From assembly GCA_964494395.1 (NCBI GenBank), contig CAZBTI010000017.1:1-37504 (forward strand): a stretch of DNA of 37,504 nucleotides. Direction: 5' to 3'. The notes below the pieces were generated by a model, which saw only the letters and a program-made list of their open reading frames with translations, was not told where the DNA came from and did not search any database. This document shows, piece after piece, positions 32,521 to 37,504 of the stretch (positions within the stretch are counted from its first letter, which is position 1; the number at the start of each line of letters is the position of its first letter). The position numbers and the translations under genes were made by a program. This DNA comes from SHLQ01 sp964494395. Lineage in GTDB: Bacteria; Actinomycetota; Acidimicrobiia; Acidimicrobiales; SHLQ01.

Positions 32521-32895
32521 GTGGGTCGAGGAGATGAAATCACTCGCTGGACAGGGTCTCAAGACTCTTGGTCATACAAAGAGGCCTGTAGCGCACTTGT
32601 CATCGTCGTCGTCGCTGCGCTCATCATTGGTATTCCGGCGACCCGTCTCCGCGAAGAGGGTGCAACCAGGTTCGGATGGCAGATGTTCAGCCACTTCGAT
32701 CCACATCCGACGTTCACCGTGATTGATGACGAAGGCTCCTCGGTCGACATTGAGCTGAGCGATTTCGTCCCTTCAATTCGTGTTGACCTCCCGATAGAAG
32801 AGAACTTGCCCTCCCACCTGTGCGCACAAAGGCCCGAGGCAGTTGAGGTTGAGATTCGTCCCGCAGATGGCTCACTCGAAGTGTTCTTATGCTGA
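32521..32895 (+). CDS. Small membrane protein, 5' end in the gap (SdpA-like by position)
   Basis: At least 124 residues remain. One membrane span (CSALVIVVVAALIIGIPATRL) is followed by GATRFGWQMFS and a 75-residue soluble domain ending in VFLC. The visible GTG at 32521 need not be the start: an ATG with a good ribosome-binding site at 32414, before the gap, is a better candidate if the gap length restores the frame. Its stop overlaps the start of the next gene by 7 bp, so the two products are probably made together. I do not recognise the family firmly; a WQMF-like motif next to an HTTM protein recalls SdpA-type partners of SdpB. Confidence 0.7.
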   Translation: MGRGDEITRWTGSQDSWSYKEACSALVIVVVAALIIGIPATRLREEGATRFGWQMFSHFDPHPTFTVIDDEGSSVDIELSDFVPSIRVDLPIEENLPSHLCAQRPEAVEVEIRPADGSLEVFLC

Positions 32896-33782
32896 GCGAA
32901 TCCCTCCAACGAATTTCGTCGAGTCGCAGTTCGTCGCAGATGGTGGGACTGGTCCGAGTTGGGTTGGGTTGCGCCGCAATGCTTCGGAGTGTCGAGGCAC
33001 ATCGAGTGCTCTCCAGTCTTACGGAGCCGGAGGTGCTGAGTTTGCCGTGGATCCAAGGCATCCCCGAGCCCACCCCGGAAATCGTGCTCGGATTGACCGC
33101 GCTGTGGTTCGCGACCGCCCTGGCGTTCACGATCGGGTTTTTCACCCGTAGTAGTGGAGCTCTTCTCAGCCTCACCATGGCCGCCTCTATCGCTATCGAG
33201 CAGCAGGCGTATTCGAACCACCTCTACTTGCTGACAGTTCTGATTTCCTTGTTCATCCTGACCGAACCTGGGGCGGCACTGTCATTCGACGCTCGGCGGC
33301 GCGGTGTGGTGCCCGATACGGTCGCTGGGTGGCCGATCTTCTTGATGAAACTCCAGATCTCTGTGGTGTACTTCTTTGCTGCCGTCACCAAGCTGAACGC
33401 GCCCTTCTTGTCTGGCAGTGTGCTCCTCGTCCGGCTCGGAACCGGTCTGTTGCCCTTTCCCGAGATCCTTAAGACTCCACAGGTCCTCTCTCTGATGGCG
33501 ATTTCGGCCGTAGCTGTCGAGCTGTCTCTTTCGTTCCTCTTGTGGCGCCATCACGGACGACGCATCGCATTCGCTATTGGAGTAGCACTGCACGTTCCTA
33601 TCACCCTCTTCTTGGCGCCGGTCCTGCAGATTGTCGTGTTTTCGATGATCATGCTCTCGGCGTATGGGTTGTTCTTCTCCGAACCCAAGGGGTTCGCCGA
33701 CGCTGATTCGGCTTCAGAGGGGACACGGAGTCGAGACAGCTCAGAAAGAGCTGAGGTACGCGCGTTCCCCTCCGCTGCGTAG
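32889..33782 (+). CDS. HTTM-domain multi-pass membrane protein (SdpB / VKGC-like)
   Basis: A 297-residue integral membrane protein with about six to eight spans: LGLTALWFATALAFTIGFF, YLLTVLISLFILT, FLMKLQISVVYFFAAVTKLN, the AISAVAVELSLSFLL region and IAFAIGVALHVPITLFLA. The stretch MKLQISVVYFFAAVTKLN followed by FLSGSVL, and the late ALHVPI, are typical of the HTTM domain shared by vitamin-K-dependent gamma-carboxylases and SdpB. The catalytic lysine region of true carboxylases and a lumenal domain are absent, so carboxylation is not claimed. The soluble C-tail is charged. Confidence 0.82.
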   Translation: MLSESLQRISSSRSSSQMVGLVRVGLGCAAMLRSVEAHRVLSSLTEPEVLSLPWIQGIPEPTPEIVLGLTALWFATALAFTIGFFTRSSGALLSLTMAASIAIEQQAYSNHLYLLTVLISLFILTEPGAALSFDARRRGVVPDTVAGWPIFLMKLQISVVYFFAAVTKLNAPFLSGSVLLVRLGTGLLPFPEILKTPQVLSLMAISAVAVELSLSFLLWRHHGRRIAFAIGVALHVPITLFLAPVLQIVVFSMIMLSAYGLFFSEPKGFADADSASEGTRSRDSSERAEVRAFPSAA

Positions 33783-33960
33783 TCTCCATTGTTCCGAATG
33801 GAGTCTCGAGCGCTGCTCTTTTGAGCGAATCAGAACAGTTTGGAACTCGTGCTCAATAAATCGAACCGGTCATCCATTCGCTCGGTAACCTCAAGATCGG
33901 CCGCTGGACTCACCGTGGCCTTCTCGAGACCCTCACCTCACAGCAAAGGCGTTCGCAAGA

Positions 33961-36186
<2,226 letters not shown>

Positions 36187-36222
36187 CCACTCCTATCGCC
36201 CTGCCGGTCCGTGCAGGTCTGG

Positions 36223-37503
36223 CTATTGACCCTGATCTATCTGCGATGGGTTGGTGTTGGTGCCGCGGGTTTCGGGCTTTGGCCACGTGCCGCGCTCGGT
36301 GTCGTTGCTGCGCCAACCGTTGTCGGCGCCCGAGAGTGGGCGGGCGTTGTCGTATGTGGTTTCGCCATCTCGACTGTGGGGTAGGACATGGTCGGTTTGG
36401 AGCCAGTGGAATGGTGCGTCGCAGATGGGGTTTGCTGATTTTCCGTTTGTGGCGATTCGGGTAAGTGTCGCGATCCATTCGGGGAAACTCCGACTGTCGT
36501 AGGAGTAGTGGAGGTCTCGTTCTCCTGGGTCATAGACGACTCGTCGGAATACCGCTTTCATCGATGCAGCGATCGCGTAGAGCGGATGGATGGGTGTGCC
36601 GTCGAGGAGTTGGCTTTTCCGGCCTTCAAACTCTGGTTTTGGTTCGATGTCGATATCAGGGAACGGGTTCGAGTCGGGGTCTTGGAGCCAGTCGAGCGTT
36701 TCTTCGTAGGTGTCTTGATCGATGACGATGTTGATGAGAGTCTTGGCGCCGTTGCGGGTTTCTGTGGCGAAGCCGGTTGTTACCAGGGCCATGAGGGCTT
36801 CGAGGTTGCGGCGGCGGACGGTGGAGGTGATGCCTTCGGCTTTGTGTTGTTGGCGGATTCGTTCGGCTTCGGCGAGTACGGCGGTTTTGAAAGCGCCGGC
36901 CATGAGCGGGTCGAGCGTCCCGTCGATTTTGAGCATGCCACCGGGTAGGACTTTGAGCGATAGGCCACATTCTTTGGCTTGTTCGTCGGGTTCTGCGCCG
37001 TCGGGGTCAGCTCCGAGGAGCCAGCGTTCCATGACGGCATCGAGGTCGCGGAAGGCGAGCGTGGAAAAGAGTCTGATGAAGAGCCTTTGATCGTCAATCA
37101 TCTGGCCGTGGACTCGGGCGTTGTCTTTGCGGCGAAGCAGCTCGATGTGGGCAGTCGAGAGTTTGCCTTGCCGGTAGGCGTCGGCGAACTCGGGAAAATC
37201 TTGGAGCCATTTGCCGACGCGTTGATCGGCACGAATCGCTTTGGGGTCGGCGCCTGTTCGTTCAGCCAAATAGTTCGCCACATTGCGCTGGTCACCTAAC
37301 GAAGCGACATCAGCGGATTCGCCAGCCGCCACGGTTGCGATGCGGAGTGCGTCGAGCCGATTCGATGCCTCCTCGATGACGACAAGCCGATCGGCGAGCT
37401 CCTCGCGACTCAAACACGACAAGGGCGTATCGAAGCAGTCATCGACCGCTGTCGACAAGTTGCCAACGTCGTTGTTGGGGTGCAGCACTCCGCCCATCGC
37501 CAT
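36223..37503 (-). CDS. DUF222 / HNH endonuclease-like protein (start at window edge)
   Basis: At least 426 residues; the ATG at 37503 could be the start, but the frame may continue beyond the window. The N-terminal two thirds are a DUF222 (13E12-repeat-like) region with LSTAHIELL and GGMLKIDGTLDPLMAGAF. The C-terminal HNH region reads CDAPFHWLQTDHVLPHS...YDNARPLSGADN. The first His (His372) and the Asn (Asn386) are present, but the usual last His is Asp394, the LC before it is LS, and only one of the zinc cysteines (Cys361) remains. Such genes are multi-copy in Actinobacteria; nuclease activity of this copy is doubtful. Confidence 0.87.
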   Translation of the reverse strand: MAMGGVLHPNNDVGNLSTAVDDCFDTPLSCLSREELADRLVVIEEASNRLDALRIATVAAGESADVASLGDQRNVANYLAERTGADPKAIRADQRVGKWLQDFPEFADAYRQGKLSTAHIELLRRKDNARVHGQMIDDQRLFIRLFSTLAFRDLDAVMERWLLGADPDGAEPDEQAKECGLSLKVLPGGMLKIDGTLDPLMAGAFKTAVLAEAERIRQQHKAEGITSTVRRRNLEALMALVTTGFATETRNGAKTLINIVIDQDTYEETLDWLQDPDSNPFPDIDIEPKPEFEGRKSQLLDGTPIHPLYAIAASMKAVFRRVVYDPGERDLHYSYDSRSFPEWIATLTRIATNGKSANPICDAPFHWLQTDHVLPHSRDGETTYDNARPLSGADNGWRSNDTERGTWPKPETRGTNTNPSQIDQGQ

Positions 37504-37504
37504 G

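Overview
The window looks like a scaffold from a draft genome of a GC-rich actinobacterium. Genes are tightly packed with frequent 4-bp start/stop overlaps, G or C dominates third codon positions, GTG starts are common, and several promoters appear leaderless. The gene content (form I CO dehydrogenase, monomeric NADP isocitrate dehydrogenase, Stealth protein, DUF222-type HNH protein) would fit the class Acidimicrobiia, but that placement is inference. Two 100-N gaps are present. The first is flanked by an exact 55-bp duplication and is probably an assembly join, not missing DNA.

Region 1 (1-9808) is an aerobic carbon monoxide oxidation locus. The minus-strand operon reads coxM-coxS-coxL, an XdhC/CoxF-type maturation factor with a fused YHS domain, a MocA-like nucleotidyltransferase, the MoxR-type ATPase coxD, an unannotated 35-codon ORF and the VWA protein coxE. 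CoxL carries the AYACSFR active-site loop, so this is the form I (true CO-oxidising) enzyme. coxG (SRPBCC, membrane anchored) lies upstream, and a divergent LysR-type regulator follows. The same inverted repeat plus 16-nt sequence stands at nearly identical distance before coxM and coxG, and the coxG copy also abuts the lysR start. The 3' end of a c-type cytochrome gene opens the window, convergent with coxE.

Region 2 (9846-13510) is a padR / ABC ATPase / FtsX-like permease operon. It is driven by a promoter buried in a perfect 32-bp palindrome that runs into the padR start codon. Region 3 (13559-19085) holds pcrA, a small membrane-anchored protein resembling a degenerate Rieske domain, sucCD (succinyl-CoA synthetase), a strong bidirectional terminator and thioredoxin.

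Region 4 (19342-32356) is mainly cell-envelope and surface-glycan genes: a lipoprotein amidase with a poly-Thr linker, three family 2 glycosyltransferases, a Stealth sugar-phosphate transferase, a GT-B-like protein, an acylneuraminate-type cytidylyltransferase and a D-2-hydroxyacid dehydrogenase. purN-purH and a DEAD-box RNA helicase sit among them. A gamma-glutamylcyclotransferase-like gene ends the block.

Region 5 (32414-37504) starts at the second gap with a small membrane protein translationally coupled to an HTTM-type multi-pass protein, an arrangement reminiscent of SdpA/SdpB. It continues with monomeric isocitrate dehydrogenase and a DUF222/HNH protein with an eroded HNH motif. icd and sucCD are both TCA-cycle genes, but they lie about 15 kb apart and are not an operon.
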